Shown here: piece after piece, positions 22,100 through 35,999 of the stretch
Numbering within the stretch: position 1 is the stretch's first letter
How the letters are laid out: every line of letters begins with the position of its first letter
Made by a program: the position numbers and the translations under genes
The notes under the pieces: generated by a model
Told to the model about the DNA's origin: nothing
The model's input: only the letters and a program-made list of their open reading frames with translations
The model's database searches: none
Source: Nectonema munidae
Taxonomy: Eukaryota > Nematomorpha > Nectonematoida > Nectonematidae
Length of the DNA: 64,000 nucleotides
NCBI GenBank assembly: GCA_030549495.1
Contig: JAUIRK010001040.1
Span: 496,001-560,000 of the forward strand
Reading direction: 5' to 3'

Positions 22100-22519
22100 A
22101 TCTAGACCCTCTGTATTAAAAAATAGGGCAGAAGGGGTAAAAATTACGACACAGGCGGAGGGAGAGAGGGATTCAATATCTTTAAATTGTATTTTTCTCA
22201 TTAGACTCATCATATTGGAATGCGAAACTAACTCAAAACAATTGTATATTAATACGACATACAGAGAGATCTCGTTTATCCGATACTTTCTTGTCGAATT
22301 GTGAATTGTCGGATTAACAAAATTTCTAAGTGCATGACATTTATAAAGAATCAATATCTCAAACTAAAATGTTATTCATTAAATGAAGTACTATATCTAA
22401 TATGTTTGTTTAATCTGACAAAAAATCTTTCACATATGATTACTTAAACTTTTATTCTACACCAAAGAGGTAGGAAAAGTAAAGGAACTAGGGCGTCTTC
22501 AATGCATTATCTTTAGGTA
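22100..22519. other. no recognised feature
   Basis: AT-rich sequence between the hAT MITE and the LINE target site. The minus frame 22094-22354 has no recognisable motif. Confidence 0.4.
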
Positions 22520-22599
22520 TAAACTAAGATTCATCATCATCTATTTTGCCTTCTAGGCCTGGTTATTGTTTCCAAAGAGTCGGGGTCAACCAGTTTCCT

Positions 22600-23152
22600 G
22601 CAACAACTACGCCATTTCATTCTTTCTTTAGCATCACTTCGCACAAGCTTTCTTTTATCCATATCGTGGTGAATCACTTCATTCCATGCTTTCTTTGCTC
22701 TTCCTCTCTTCATCAATCAATTCATCTTTTATCTTCTTTACAACGTTTTCTTCGGGCATCCTTTCGACATGACCAAACCAACGTAATCTATTCTCTTCTA
22801 AATGCACTTCTATATCCTCAATTCCAATTTTCTTTCTCAACACATCGTTGGCAATCCTATCTTTCAGCGTCTTTCCGCACATCATCCTAATCATTCTCAT
22901 CTCAGTTGTTTGTAGCCTTCTCGTGTCAGCCTTCTTCATCACCCAGCATTTAGAACCGTAACAAATCGTACTTCTAACGAAAACTTTATACAGTTTTGCT
23001 TTTAGTTCGTCAGATAAAAAATTTCCACACAGTAAGCCGGATAATTCCTTGAACTTTTTCCAACGTAGGCGTATTCGCGCTCTTACGCTACTAGAAACAT
23101 CACTGCTGCAATTGATCATATCGCCCAAAATAACAGAAATCATCAACAACAT
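22600..23152 (-). pseudogene. RTE reverse transcriptase, C-terminal end
   Basis: Frame 22679-23152 has ICYGSKCWVMKKADTRRL, TTEMRMIRMMCG and ENRLRWFGHVERMPEE, the characteristic RTE C-terminal block (W-x-x-x-K, E-M-R-M-L-R-W, R-W-x-G-H-V-x-R). It is followed, after a frame change, by the last few dozen residues before the GATGATG tail. Confidence 0.85.
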
Positions 23153-24240
23153 CGAACGTATAATCTAATTTGACTTTTGCAACAAGAGTACTTGACACCA
23201 TTAGTTTTATTACTCACGATCATCACTTTGGTCTTTGCTACATTTATTTTTAATTTTTTGCTTTTAAGTGCTCTTTTCCATTCGGTATACTTAACATTCA
23301 ACTCATCCAAACTATCATCCACAACTAGCAAATCATCAGCATACAAAAATTCATGATTATTTTTCGGGATTTCCGAGCTCAGAGCATCTATCACTATGAT
23401 AAACAACAAAGGACTTATTACAGACCCTTGATGAACACCAACATTTATTTTAAACCACTCTGAAAGCTCTTTAATCTCGATACATTTCCGTTACTGCATT
23501 CACTTCAAACTCAGGTATACCCTTCTTTCTTAATGCCCAACGTATAACATTCCTAGGAACTGAATCAAAAGTCTTCTCAAGATTGACAAACGCTATATAC
23601 AATTCTTTTCCAACTCTCAAATACTTCTCAATCAGTTGCCTCATTAAGAAAATTGCGTTTATAGTGCTTTTTCCTGGTGTAAACCCCATTTGCAGATCAT
23701 CAATATCAACCTTCGCTCTGATCCTACCTTCAAACACTCTTTCTAAAACCTTCATACCGTGCTCCCGCATTTTCAGACTTCTGTAATTCTTACACTCTTT
23801 TGCATCGCCTTTCCCCTTGTACAACGGAACTAAAACGCTTTTTCTCCAACTTTCTGGCATTTTTCTCCATTCATCATTCGATTTCCAATCTTTTCTAACT
23901 CATTTTCCAATTGACACATCTCAATCACCTCAATAGGTACACCACTTGGACCAGCCGATTTACCATGCTTCATCTTCAATATGGCGACCTTTATCTCCTC
24001 TGCTGTTATTAGCCTTACTGGACCCTGGATAATATTGTTACTGGAAGAAATTTCCCATGAATTTTCATTATTGAAAAGTTCTTCACAGTATCCTTTCCAT
24101 GTTTTCAATCTGTCTTCTAGATCAAGATGTTTGTTTCCATTTTTATCTGATATGCAAGGCACGCCAATAATATCTTTTTTATTTCTAGTGCTATGTTTTG
24201 CCATTTTAAATACTTTTCTCTTTCTTTCTTCTGGTCTCAA
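23143..24240 (-). pseudogene. RTE reverse transcriptase domain
   Basis: Reverse transcriptase motifs are spread over three frames. 23830-24240 has KMKHGKSAGPSGVPIEVIEM. 23471-23860 has MPESWRKSVLVPLYKGKGDA, CKNYRSL, QMGFTPGKSTINAIFLMRQL and AFVNLEKTFDSVPR. 23143-23409 has EFLYADDLLVVDDS with the catalytic DD. A short stretch at 23410-23470 has VGVHQGSVISPLLF in yet another frame. Order and wording match RTE elements. Several frame changes separate the blocks. Confidence 0.85.
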
Positions 24241-24570
24241 ATTCTTTTAATTCCTATTTAACTTCGTCAGTCATTGCCCTCCTAATGACCTTTTTTTGCC
24301 TCTTTCCTGCTATCCACATAATCCTTTCTAGCTAACTCCGTTTTTACTTTACGCCAATTTTTGTATTTCGATTTCTTATTTTTAACTGCATTCTTAACAT
24401 CCGGCTCATTCCACCACAAACTCTTTCTTTCTCCTCTAGATTTCGAGACGCCGCACACTTTTTTCATAACATTTGATAAAACCTTCATCTTGTCATCCCA
24501 GCAATTGGCCTCTTCCAGAACACGCTTTGCTTCTCTAGCAAACTTTTCCTTTGTACGAGTCTCGCAGCAT

Positions 24571-25272
24571 TTATCCCTCTTTATTTCTTTTTCCAAAACC
24601 AAAACCTCCGTGAACGTCTTCGAAACCTTCAACATCTCTACCAACATGTCCATTGAAATCACCAAGAACAACGCACTTACCCTTTACCTTAATCATCACT
24701 TCAGTCAAACAATCGTAAAACTCCACTTTTTCTTCTAAACTAAGACCAACCTGTGGTGCGTAGGCAGATACAAATGTCATCACTTCTTCGTAAACAGTCA
24801 TCTCCATAATAATTACTCCACTTGACACACTTCTAACACTGACAATCTTTTCAAGCCAATCCTGATGAACCATTAGACCAACTCCGCCTTGTCCTACTTT
24901 GTTTCCAATCCAGTACAATTTGTATCCGTGCTCACCTGCTCTAATCATCCGCGTGCCTTCTTTCTTATATCCCACTTCCTGAAGACCTGCAACAATTACT
25001 TTTCTTTCTACAAGCATATTCACCACTTCAGCACTTCTACCTACAAGCGAACCAACAGTTGCTGAAGCAAATCTGAGTATTTTCATTGGCTTTCTAATCG
25101 ACAAAAATTTAGGAATCCTGGGCTCCCAATGGGCTTTACCAGGGTCCGTCATGAGTCCTCTTGTACTTACCTCTAAGAAAAACTCTTTCTCCGTGACTCT
25201 ATTTGCCCCAGTTACCCGGAGGTTAAGCAACTGGGAACATAATTTTCCGTAGTATTTGCGTTGTTGTTGCAT
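24571..25272 (-). pseudogene. RTE endonuclease domain
   Basis: A 233-residue frame. After a ~60-residue leader, the exonuclease-endonuclease-phosphatase fold is recognisable from VAGLQEVGYKKEG (metal-binding Glu), GQGGVGLMVHQDW, TFVSAYAPQVG, then VVLGDFNGHVGRDVEGFEDV and HGGFGFGKRN. The LGDFNGHVG and HGG-x-G blocks are diagnostic of RTE-clade LINEs. The frame breaks shortly after; reading continues in another frame at 24671-24282 with KSLWWNEPDVKNAVKNKK, the normal linker to the reverse transcriptase. Confidence 0.85.
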
Positions 25273-25699
25273 AATGTTATTTTGGAGCGTGATTTTTATG
25301 ACCGGATGCCCTTCTTGACGCCAACCAGTATTTGTATTCAGGACTGGAAACCTTTAGCCTTTATACAATCAAGTTCTAAACCCACAAAGCAGTGGTAATT
25401 TGGGATCGGAGTTGTTTTATCACAGAAGAAGAACCAACCAAGGTTATCGAGTTTCTTCTACCCGGAGCTTTAGGTTAAAGTGCCTGTTACTCGCTTTCGC
25501 CTCCAGATCTTTTAGTTTTAAACAACCCCGCCACGTGAAGGCAGATCTAAGGACTTACTGTTCAGAGGCTCTAAGAGACGCATGTGTCAAATGAGGCATT
25601 TTATAAGAGAATGAAATCTCAACCTCATTCTCCACCTCGACATAAACACTAACAGCATTAGAGGCCTAGATGTGATGAATCTTTAAACTAAGATTCATC

Positions 25700-26089
25700 G
25701 ACAAACATATTTAAAATATATCAGTCCATTGTTTTCAAGTACTATCGCACAGTCAATCTTAAAAAAAATGTATTATGAAAGATGGGGATTTAATATTTTG
25801 CTTGTCGGATTAACAAACCCTACGAGCATGTTTAATAGAAGTTAGTTTGATTTGAAAAAATCGGTTATAGTCAGTAGTGTGTTGGATAAAGGAGATTTGA
25901 CTGTTTGGGGTGAACTTTTTTTTTATTTATAATTTTCAAAATTTATTATAAAAACAATTTTTAACAAAACCATCATTATTACCCGACATTATACTTGCAC
26001 TGTAGCTCTCAATCTCACCATATCTGCACTAATTTTATCGAGTCAAATTACTTTGATTGTAATTCTGATTGCATCACTACCTTCTATCT
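25700..26089. other. AT-rich flank, no recognised feature
   Basis: About 390 bp between the RTE target duplication and the left end of the ZBED5-like hAT. Nothing was recognised. Confidence 0.4.
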
Positions 26090-26224
26090 CAGTGGTTTTT
26101 AAGCTGGAGTCCGCGGTGCCCTAGGGCAATTGTGAAGCAGTTCTATGGGGACCGAGTAGCGGTCACTGTCGATCGTTTTGTGCAACATATTGCATCCATA
26201 TTGGGTCATTTGGGATTTTTGCCA

Positions 26225-26372
26225 AAGGTAAAGGTACCGTGGGGTGTTTTCATCCAGAAGGCGTAATTGCGCCTCTTGTATCGAACTATGAGAAAGTAGG
26301 CTTGATGCAGGATCGAACCCAAGACCTTGAGTTATCGAAATCCAGTACCTAACCAACCTTACTCACGCCCCC
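26225..26372 (-). repeat. tRNA-derived SINE, copy 1
   Basis: Reverse-oriented copy of a ~150-bp SINE. Its head (right side) has a tRNA-like B-box, GGGTTCGATCC in the reverse complement (here GGATCGAACCC), and an A-box-like TTGGTTAGGTACTGG. Its body has CGCAATTACGCC and GAAAACACCCC. Its tail (left side) is (ACCTTT)n in sense. The same family occurs at 37068, 52880 and, decayed, at 41655 and 47396. Confidence 0.75.
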
Positions 26373-27229
26373 TATAAGTCACACACATGAAAAAATTATC
26401 TTATCAGTAGTCATCAGACACTTGACATGCTTATTGAGAATGCCTGTATAAGAGGTACCATTTTTTTGTATTGAGTATAACTAGTTGAAAATTATTACTA
26501 GTTTTCAAAACAACTTTAGAAAGCTTTAGTTAAGGCGTTGTTGATAGGCTTTTTTTCAAATAAAATTGTATTTTTAAAGGCACTTGACAATTTGTCATTT
26601 TAAATTCACTCATCATACCATTTTGCAGTTTTTGAGTTCAACATTCCACGTTGCAAATATTTTAACGAAAAACAATCGTTCCTTTTCGTTGATGTACGAA
26701 TGATTAGCAAGGTCTGATGTATGCGTGCTACTATGTAGCGTGTCTTACTGATCATCCTATTACATCAAACATATTTTTGCACCCCTTTTAGTTATCAGAA
26801 AGTGACATTTTAAACCTCTAAACATATTATTCCTTGAGGTAGTTTTTTTATGTGACCACATGTGTTCATATCTTTCTTTCTTTGAGGTATAACAATACTT
26901 CACTCCAAGAAGGATTTTTTTATCTATTTTTTGGATGCTCGCTCGACACAATTCTTCTTTGTGAATCGCACATACTACTAAATCGTTTGAAGTTTGCAAT
27001 TGAATTCGTTTTGTAAGGGATGTATGTATGTGCGTGCATCAATCATATCAATCATAAAAAGGGGCGAGAGTGAATTCAACTGAACATACAAAATGGCTGC
27101 TATCTTCGCCGATATTATTTACTTTTGAATCAATGCACTCATTCACTCACTATGGCACACATATTGTGAGTCTTGATTACAAAAATCAAGTGATGCTTCA
27201 AGATAGAAGAGAATGAATGAGATGAATGT

Positions 27230-29055
27230 GTGTGTATGTTAGAGCCGTGTGCGCGAACACTAAATTTGTCGGCCCTTCTTTACGGAACTCTGGATTTCGT
27301 ACTAGCATATCTTCAAAATCCTGATTCACACCAATATGTTGTCGTAAAGCGCAGAATCATTTTCATGGCCTGTTTGGATATTTCAGGATATTTTTTCAAG
27401 AACAATACCCCAGAATATATCTAATGGCACTTCTCTAAATTTAGCCTTTAACTGAGAATCGGGTGTAATTTCTCATAATCCACTGACAGAAAACCTGTTC
27501 GTTTTTTTTGTTACTGTGAATTGATTTTATACCCAATAATGTTCCTTGTACTCCATGTTAGGAAAATGCCCAGTAAGAGATGTGGATAAGGTGTTGATAT
27601 GATCTTCTATTTCATGGAGAGTCTCGTCGTATAATTCCATTTCAGATTCTTGAAAAAATTTAGTAAGAAGTGGAAAATAATCAAAATTACCATGCTCTAC
27701 TCCTGAAATTCAGTACTGTAATTTACGAGATAAAGATGTCATATTATCTTGATTTCGAAAAATGTTTGTTTCCTTTCTTTGTAGAGAAAGGCATGTTTCA
27801 TTTAACTTTGAAAAATAATTTAGTTTTGCACAACATACACAATTTCTTAATCTGTCAGAAAAATTAAATTTATGTTCAAGAAAGTAAAACTGCTATTTCT
27901 TATATTTCAATTCTACCATTTTTACCAGAACATTTCCTCTTAAGAGCCACCTTACTTCTGTATGTAAAAGAAGAGTCGTTTCATGACTACCGATATCTTA
28001 GCATATAGCTTAAAATACTCTTGATTGCAACGGCTGAGTTTTAATAAAATTGTTAAATTTGCACGCCTTCGTCCAAAACTACTTAAATGAAGCAGAAATT
28101 CTTTTTGTCACTAATGCGTATCTGTGAAGAATGCCGTGATTACTACTGCTGCAGTTTTTTACAACATTTTTTATTCTAGTTACAGCGCCAAATAATTTTC
28201 CTATCATAGCCTTCGCTCTATCAATGCACACTGAATCCATTTATCCTAACCAATACCATGATTTGTTATATAATGATCAACACAATCAAATATATGTTTT
28301 ACTGTGGTATGAAGCTTTAAACTTTCACAGAAAAGCAAATTGTCCTCATTGAAGTCATATCTAACAAATACAAGTAGAATTGCCAGTCCGGTCGCATCTG
28401 TAGACACTCATCCTTTCGCGTAAGCATCGCATGCATGCATGCAATCGTGAAATAAGTTCTGTTTCAATAGCATCGTCAGCAATACGCCGCGACTCCCTAT
28501 TTAGCTATAGAGATATAGAGATTCAACCTTTTGAGCAGATTTTCATCAAATACACATGAAACTACATCCTTCAATATAGGTTTTATCAATGATCCACCAA
28601 TAGTGTGTGCTTTGCCATGAAGAGAAATTTGGTAAGATGGTTTATTTGACGACACTTCAGTTGCATTTTCATTCCCTGTTCTGCATATCTTTACCATGGC
28701 ATTTCTAGTTATATTGAATCTTTCAAGTTTCCTTTCAAGAAAAGTGATTTATCCTTATCTTTATAGTCACTATGCCTGGTCTCCATGCGTCTTTGCAACT
28801 TTGCTGGCACCGACGAACTGTGAGCTAATCTTGTGTGACAAAGTATACAAATGGCGAGCTTTTTTTATCACCAATACTAGTAAAACCATATGACAAATAC
28901 TAAAGATCATATTTGCGTTTCTTTTTGGCTGACTCGCACTGCCGTTCAGAACAAGAGGGAACATGTTCCGTGTTTTTGAACTAGTAGTTGCAGATTGTTC
29001 CTTTGCAATTTCACTTATTTCTGAATCTTCTTTTGATGTTGTTGCTTTACTAATC
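27230..29055 (-). pseudogene. ZBED5-like hAT transposase relic
   Basis: The minus-strand translation over many frame changes shows the order of BED-finger hAT proteins of the ZBED5/GTF2IRD2 type. There is a degenerate BED finger (YGFTSIGDKK, KVAKTHGD, about 28770-28990), then ITFLERKLERF, KPSYQISLHGKAHTIGGSL and KPILKDVVSCVF (28497-28697). The RNase H-like core has INGFSVH, KAMIGKLFGAVTRIK and HGILHRYALVTKRI (about 28100-28260). The end carries EIEDHINTLSTSLTGHFPN (about 27540-27630) and IFWGIVLEKISEYPN (about 27330-27390). Each block is recognisable but riddled with stops, so it is very old. Confidence 0.7.
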
Positions 29056-30056
29056 CGTTTTAACCTTCAATACATTGTGGGGCTTTAAAAATAGTATAAA
29101 TATATTTTAATTATATTAACCCTTTCGTGACCAGAAAAATCAGACGATATTTATTAACCCATTAATGACATCCTAACTTAAAAGTTATGTTTTTTTTACT
29201 ATAAAATTTCTTAACACAAAAACGTTTTTTCATATATTTTTTAATCTAAAGACCTTAATGACAGTTTTGTTAAATAAACCTGTTCATTTATTGGGGCACA
29301 TATCTTCAAAATAGAAATAATGAGCTCCAGTATGAAAACCAGTTACAAAATAATTACTATTTTACCAGTACCAAAACTATGGCACGATAAAGCAGACATT
29401 AAGCCTCGATGCAATCTTTATAACTAAATTAGAGTGTAATAAGGAGAACCTAAAACTCAGAATTAAAAAAAAAATATTTTTGGAGTTCTTTGAATCAACA
29501 AAATAAAATATAACTTTTAAGTTATATTGCACAAAAGACTACATAATCAAGGTCAATTATGTAATTTCCGAAAAATCTCTGTGTTCCTTTTATCTGCCAA
29601 TCGACAATAAAACTCGTTACAACAAGTCCTAATATACCTTTTTAAGTGCGGCTTCATTACCGTATAAATTTACGCAGTAACTATGTGACCTTGATTGCAC
29701 ATAATCAATGTAAAAATAATGTAATGGAGTTTTTCTAGAAGAAAAGTTTTCGTTTGTTTATCTTTGTTCTTTGTACAGAATATTGTTTAAATTTTTATTT
29801 TGAAGTTCCAAATGCGACAGTAATATTGATGTGATACAAAATAAAGTATCTTTCAAGCCAAAATTACTCCTGCCTTTTGATCCGTATTCGATTACGACTA
29901 CCTCGATCTTTTTCATTTTCTTTATTTCTTTTTACTTTTCTGAAACATTCACTAATTTCGATCTAAATTTTCTTTTAATTTCTTTTTCGTAAGTATACCA
30001 TTTTTTGCTCGTCTATATGTATGTGTGTGTATTTATGTAAAAGAGAATAGAATGAG

Positions 30057-30515
<459 letters not shown>

Positions 30516-30570
30516 GTCCGTGTGTAGTAAGGTTATAACGAGAGTTTTTATACTAATAAATGTTTCAGAA

Positions 30571-32199
30571 TATGAATGTGAATGAAGCCATATCATTTTT
30601 GACTGATAGTGAATTTTCTTCTGCTCAAATTTACATTTGTCCTCCAGAAAATTCATACATAAGCGATGTTGACAGGGTGATGAAGATTATGAACTTTCAA
30701 TCGACAACCTTTCGGGAAAACAATTGAATGCTAGTGCAAGTTTGGTTTTAAATAATATCGATGGTTCGAAGGAGTTATGGCGATGAAGATGATACTATGA
30801 TAGATAAAAGAACCCAGACTCAAGAAAATGAAAAAAATTGACAAAAAAGTTATTGTGTAATAACATTCCCGCATTCAAGCCCTCTAGATGATATAAACTC
30901 ATTTTCCCCAGTAAAATATTTTGGCTTTTTTTGATGATGAAATTATGGAATTTATTCTACAACAGACAATCTGTATGCTAAAAGGGATAAGGGGGTTTAA
31001 ATTTTAGTATGGATAAATCTGAGTTGAAGTTTTTTAAGTGTTCTTATGATAAGTGGTTACAGCCCAGTTTGCAGAACTAGAATGTTTTGGGAGCAAAAGA
31101 CGATATACATAACATAGCGATAGCTAAAGCATTTAGTCGTAATCGCTTTGAGAAAATTCTTAGCTATATTCATTTAGCTGATAACCAGTGCCTAGAATGC
31201 GGTAATAAGTTGGCAAAAATAAAGCCTTTTTATGACAAAATAAACCTTCGTTTTTTACGTTATATGCCTGAATCGAAAAATATTAGTATTGATGAATCCA
31301 TGATTGAATATTACGCAAGCTCCTCTAAACAATTTATGAAAGGAAAGCCTATTAGATTCGGGTATAAGACGTGGACAATGTGCACTTCAGATGGCTACAT
31401 TATTTCTATTTCACCATATGCGGGTAAATCTGAAGTATATAACAAAGAATTAGGAATAGGAGGTAGTGTGGTAATGAAATTCGCTAATCTTTTACCACAA
31501 AGTAATTACCACCTGATAATGGATAATTACTTCTGCTCCTTGCATTTGTTCGAACTTCTAAGAAAGAAGGGATTTCACGCCACAGGTGTAATAAGAAGTG
31601 ATAGGTTGCAGAAATGTCCAATTCTTAATAAAAAATGCTTACTTAAAAAAAAAGAGGTAATTTTGATTATCGCTATGACGCAAGTTCTAAAATAATTGTT
31701 ATAACCTGGAGGGATAATAACGTAGTGAATCTTGCATCCACCTGCCTAGGAGTAAAGCCAATAAAAAAAATTAAAAGATGGTGCTCTTCAACAAAAAAAT
31801 TATATACATAAAATGGTATAAATAAAATGATGGGTGGAGTGGAATAAATAAATGTTACACAATACCAAATGAGCATACGTTTAAAGAAGTGGTGGTGGCC
31901 TCTTCGATTTTTATTTCAGCATCGCTAAATTCTTGGTTTTTGTAAAAAGTTGTCTGTATAAAGATAAACCTCTGGATCAACTTGGGTTCATACGTAAATT
32001 GTTAAAATATCTTCTGAAAATTCTAAAAAAATTCAAATTCCTTTTTTACAAATAAAGTTAGCAATGACATTAGACTTGATAAAAAGACAGACTTTGGCAA
32101 TCTTCCTACTCAAAAATATGTGTGTTTTGTAAAAAGGTACTAAAAAGATGCACCAAGTGTAACGTGGCTCTACATATGCATTGCTTAAGCTTTTATTAA
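30571..32199 (+). pseudogene. piggyBac transposase (copy 2), nearly full length
   Basis: The protein starts near 30571 (MNVNEAISFLTDSEFSSAQ) with an acidic N-terminus. After a frame change near 30675 (DEDYELSIDNLSGKQLN) it passes FPHSSPLDDINSFSPVKYF. Frame 31087-31695 carries the catalytic core: NRFEKILSYIHLADNQ, ISIDESMIEYY (first Asp), KPIRFGYKTW and HLIMDNYFCSLHLFELL (second Asp). The third-Asp block reads NKMMGGVE (about 31810), with Glu in place of Asp. The end is a Cys-rich finger (CVFCKK, CTKCNVALHMHC). Several frame changes interrupt it, so it is dead, but all family blocks are present in order. Confidence 0.88.
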
Positions 32200-33469
32200 A
32201 ATAAAGTTTTTTAATAAATTTGTTGAATCTTTTTCATTTGTTTTTGCTACAATAAAAAATAGACACTCTTCTTTTTTCAAACTGACAATACTCCATTTTA
32301 GTTTTAAGGTTCGGAGGTTGGTATTTGTCTCTTCATTATTTCAATCTCAGCTTTCAGTTTCACGAGTCCACTTTTTCAGGTTCATAAACATGTGTATATT
32401 TTACTTTTTAAGTTTCCCTTGAGTTTCTTTTAATTTACTTTTATATATTATATATGGAGCACATCATCAATAAAATGATATGCTCCCTTTAACGACAATA
32501 TAACTTTTTGGTTATGATTTATTTTTTTGCTCTAAAAAATTATATATACGTTCTAGAATGTTATGAATAGTGTAATTGAGTTCTGTTTACATAAAACTAT
32601 CATAAATTAGCTCAAAACTCATATGCTAGAGGTTGGTCATTAATGGGTTAAAAAGCAGACGATTCAGATACAAAACTATTTGAAAAAGCAGACGAAGGTA
32701 AAATTGTTTATGTTAGTATCATATATGATGCACTGGTCACGAAAATGTTAATAGTAAAAAAATATGTACCAATTTCTTATTTTATGATTAAATGTTGTTT
32801 TTCAGTGTAGCTTCACGGAACCTTTGACCTTACTTCACGGAACCCACTTTGGGAACACATATGCTTTAATTCAACGCCCCCATAGAAGACATTTTTCAAA
32901 GAGACGCGCTCCCTAGACGGCATCATTTCAAGGAATAAACATTTTCTTTATAAAATTTACGAAATATATTTTATATCAGAATCACCAAATGCACACATTT
33001 TCACGTGACTCTTCTTTATGCTCAAAATGTGATATTTTGGTTTGATTAATTTTGTCATATACAACACCAAACCCATTTTCTACCATGCAATCTATCTGTG
33101 GGAAAGTATAAACAATCACTTCCTGATAGCGAGAAAAGAATTGTAACCTTTTAATTCTTTTCATTCATTTTTTTCTTCTTCTCATTCGTAACTTTGCGCA
33201 TAAAATAAAAATCTTCCTTTAACTTATGTAAAAACTCTTTGAAAAAGAAAAGCTGAGGGATCATTTTGGAAAGCTACGGCCTGAAAGCAAGGCTTCTGTC
33301 TCGAGATTTCTCGCGTCCCATTTCTCTAGGCTTCAGAGGTTTTTTCTGTTTTTTGTTTCTCATTAGCTCCCGGTTTCCCACAAATCTATTACTTTTAAAC
33401 CTTGCTTCAAAATTTGAGCAATAATAATGTGGAATTTGAAATAATAATAATAATCTGCTTTGCGTCTAC

Positions 33470-34880
33470 TTTCCTAGCAAGCTAGAGTCTTTTCGGTTTT
33501 GCAACTATGAATAAATATTTGTCCAATTTTATATTTCTCATATCCTCCTCAACCACTTCTTTCCTGGTTATTTTTTGGTCTACCCTTACCAAAATTTTGT
33601 AATTCAAAGCTCTTTTGATCTCGTATTCCTCCTAGCCTTTGCTTCTCTAAAATATTATTTATTTCATTTACTTGACATAAATTTCCTATTTTCTCATTAC
33701 TTATTCTGCATTTTAAACTAAAATTACACATAATTCTGAGCATTCTCATTTCTGTTGTGTTTAATCTACTTTTCTCAGCTTCTTCCAATGCCCAACCTTG
33801 ACCACTATATTCTAAACCTGATCTAATACAACTTTTATATCCACAACCTCTTAAATTTGGAGAGAAAGAAGTACTATACAAAAAACTGCTTAAAAGATTT
33901 AATTTTTTTTCAAGCTAGTCTTATTCTATGCTCTACTGAATTCCTTACCCTATCTAAAATCTCTCCTAAATAACAAAATTGATTAACCTCTTCCAATTCT
34001 ACTCCCTCTACTACAACTTTTTCATTTACCATCTCTACTGACATATAATCACAACAACAACAACTACATTTAGAATGTAATCTTAGAGCATCTACCATGT
34101 ACCCACTTTTTGCAAAAAAAATATAAAGAATAAAATTTCTTCTAACTCCTTTTTCCATAAACTGCGTATAAAATTTCTCTCGTGTCTATAAAATTCGAGA
34201 AAGCGAATCAAACGCTTTTTTCAAAGCTATAAAAGCAACATATAGACGATGCCCATTTCTTGTTCTCTATTCTATTAGTTGCGTAATAATAATACTGGCA
34301 TCGTTTGTACTTTTGTTCTGTCACAAATCCAAATTGAACCTTACTTATATCCATCCGTTCTTTTCAGTCGTTTCAGAAGAACTCTTTCTACAATTTTTAT
34401 GTCTTGTTCTAAACGTTTTCTACTTCTATGATTCGGGCCGTCGGTGCTTGATCCTTTGCCTTTATAAAGTGGTGCGATGAAGCTTTTATGCCAAGAATAT
34501 GGAATGGACTCCCCATCAATAATATTTTGAATTAAAACTTTTAAAACTTCAATTACTTTATATTTAAATGACCAGAAAGCATTTCCACTCCACTTTAACC
34601 AGCTGACTTGTTTGGCTTCATTTGATCGAAGGCATGTACAATTTCGTCAGTAGTTACAACTTCACATGGTCCGTCAACTTTTTCCAAATCTTCCCAGATT
34701 CATTTACTTTGTTGAAAATATTTTCACAAGAAGTCTTCCATATTTAGCAGATACTTTGCTTGCCAAAAAACCATTTTTTATTTTTGATGCAAGGAATTCC
34801 TGAAATGTCCTCACTTTCTTTTTTCTCTTTCTTGACTATTTAAAAAATGTCGATTACATTTTTATACTCATAAATGCTTC
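33470..34880 (-). pseudogene. RTE-like LINE relic (copy 2)
   Basis: Older, 5'-truncated relative of the 22.5-kb element. Going downstream: KKAFDSLSRIL (about 34200), HSKCSCCCCDYMSVEMVNEK and VNQFCYLGEILD (33910-34158), SGLEYSGQGWALEEAEKSRL and NTTEMRMLRIMCNFSLK (33549-33881), then EEDMRNIKLDK near 33500. The E-M-R-M-L-R block is shared with the other copy. A degenerate (AAT)n tract at 33420-33455 may be the 3' tail. Heavy decay; no endonuclease and no target duplication were found. Confidence 0.75.
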
Positions 34881-35999
34881 CATAATCTCAAGAGGTTGGA
34901 CACGGAGGACGGCCCCTCGTATTTTTAGCCACAATATTTTCTAACCCTCAAAGGAATAAAGATATCTACTGCCCAATGATAATTTTATTCATTATACTCA
35001 ATTACATATTACTGCCATTTAGGATAACATTTGTTCCATGTATGATTTGATATAATAACAAAGGGGAGACAACGGTGTAGGGAGCATTGTGATTTAAGGA
35101 TAGCTAGATATTCTGGTGTGTTTAATTTGATACTGTATATAATAAAGTTTGCTTTCTGCTTGATTTGAAATGATAAAAATTGAGAGACAAGGGGGTAAAA
35201 GTCATTGAGTTTTTGAATATTCTTCCAATAGATTTTGCTGTGCTGTGCTGAAAAGGGATAGGAATGCAATTTTTAATGACCTCTATGTTATAGTGCTACT
35301 ATAATGAAGTGTTATGAAAAGAATAAGATTTTTGGGCTGGGGGTTGGATAATGTCATTTTTAAAATTACATTATGCAAAAAGAATATAAGATTTTTTAGG
35401 CTTAGGGTTAGATAATGTCATTTTTAAAATATATTTGCTAAAAGTGAAACTTTTCAATTTTCCTGGCTAGGACATTACCTCCAATAAATTAAAATTTTAT
35501 ATCATTTGAATATAGCTCTTATTCGTTTTTACTAAATTCCCGGAGCCAACAAAATTTAAAAGTGATTGAAGCTGGAGTATGTGGCAAAATTATTCTAATT
35601 TCACTAAAAATATGATTTTTGTTGTTTGCATTACGTCGGCATTCCAAAAATCGTAATTTTTCCGAATATCCATAATACAAATTTAGAGGCGATTTGCGCA
35701 AATTTTCTATTTTTTTCATGTGTTAGAAAAAAATGTTCACAATGAAAAAACTAATTGCAGTTAAAAACGATTTCAAAATGGACTAATTAAAATTCTCTTA
35801 ATCTCTTTTTAATATGCTTATTGTGGGTGTGTCAGATGAAGGAAAATTTGCAAATAATCTTTTGCTAGGGAAAAAAATAACGCTAAATTCATATAGAAAA
35901 TGTAGTTTAAAAAAAAGTTGTTAATAATATCAATGCAATACATTTTTGTTTACGATGTGTGTGTGTGTAATCATCAATGATGAAATCAATATTAATAAT
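34881..35999. other. AT-rich DNA with a two-copy tandem repeat
   Basis: Mostly featureless. At about 35318-35440 a ~65-bp unit occurs twice in tandem (shared GATAATGTCATTTTTAAAAT). The minus frame 35009-35269 is open for 86 codons but matches nothing I know. Confidence 0.5.

Larger units (their letters stand above)
22536..25683 (-). mobile_element. RTE-like LINE, end-to-end copy with target duplication
   Basis: The element is flanked by an exact 16-bp target duplication TAAACTAAGATTCATC (22520-22535 and 25684-25699). It reads on the minus strand: 5' end at 25683, then apurinic endonuclease, reverse transcriptase and a short 3' end finishing in GATGATG, the short-repeat tail typical of RTE elements rather than poly(A). 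At about 3.15 kb it has the usual RTE length. The coding sequence is broken into at least five frames, so it is dead, but the intact duplication shows it is an original, untruncated insertion. Confidence 0.88.

Noticed and set aside
35009-35269. 86-codon minus frame as a small gene
   Set aside because: No recognisable domain, no neighbours on the strand, composition like surrounding DNA.
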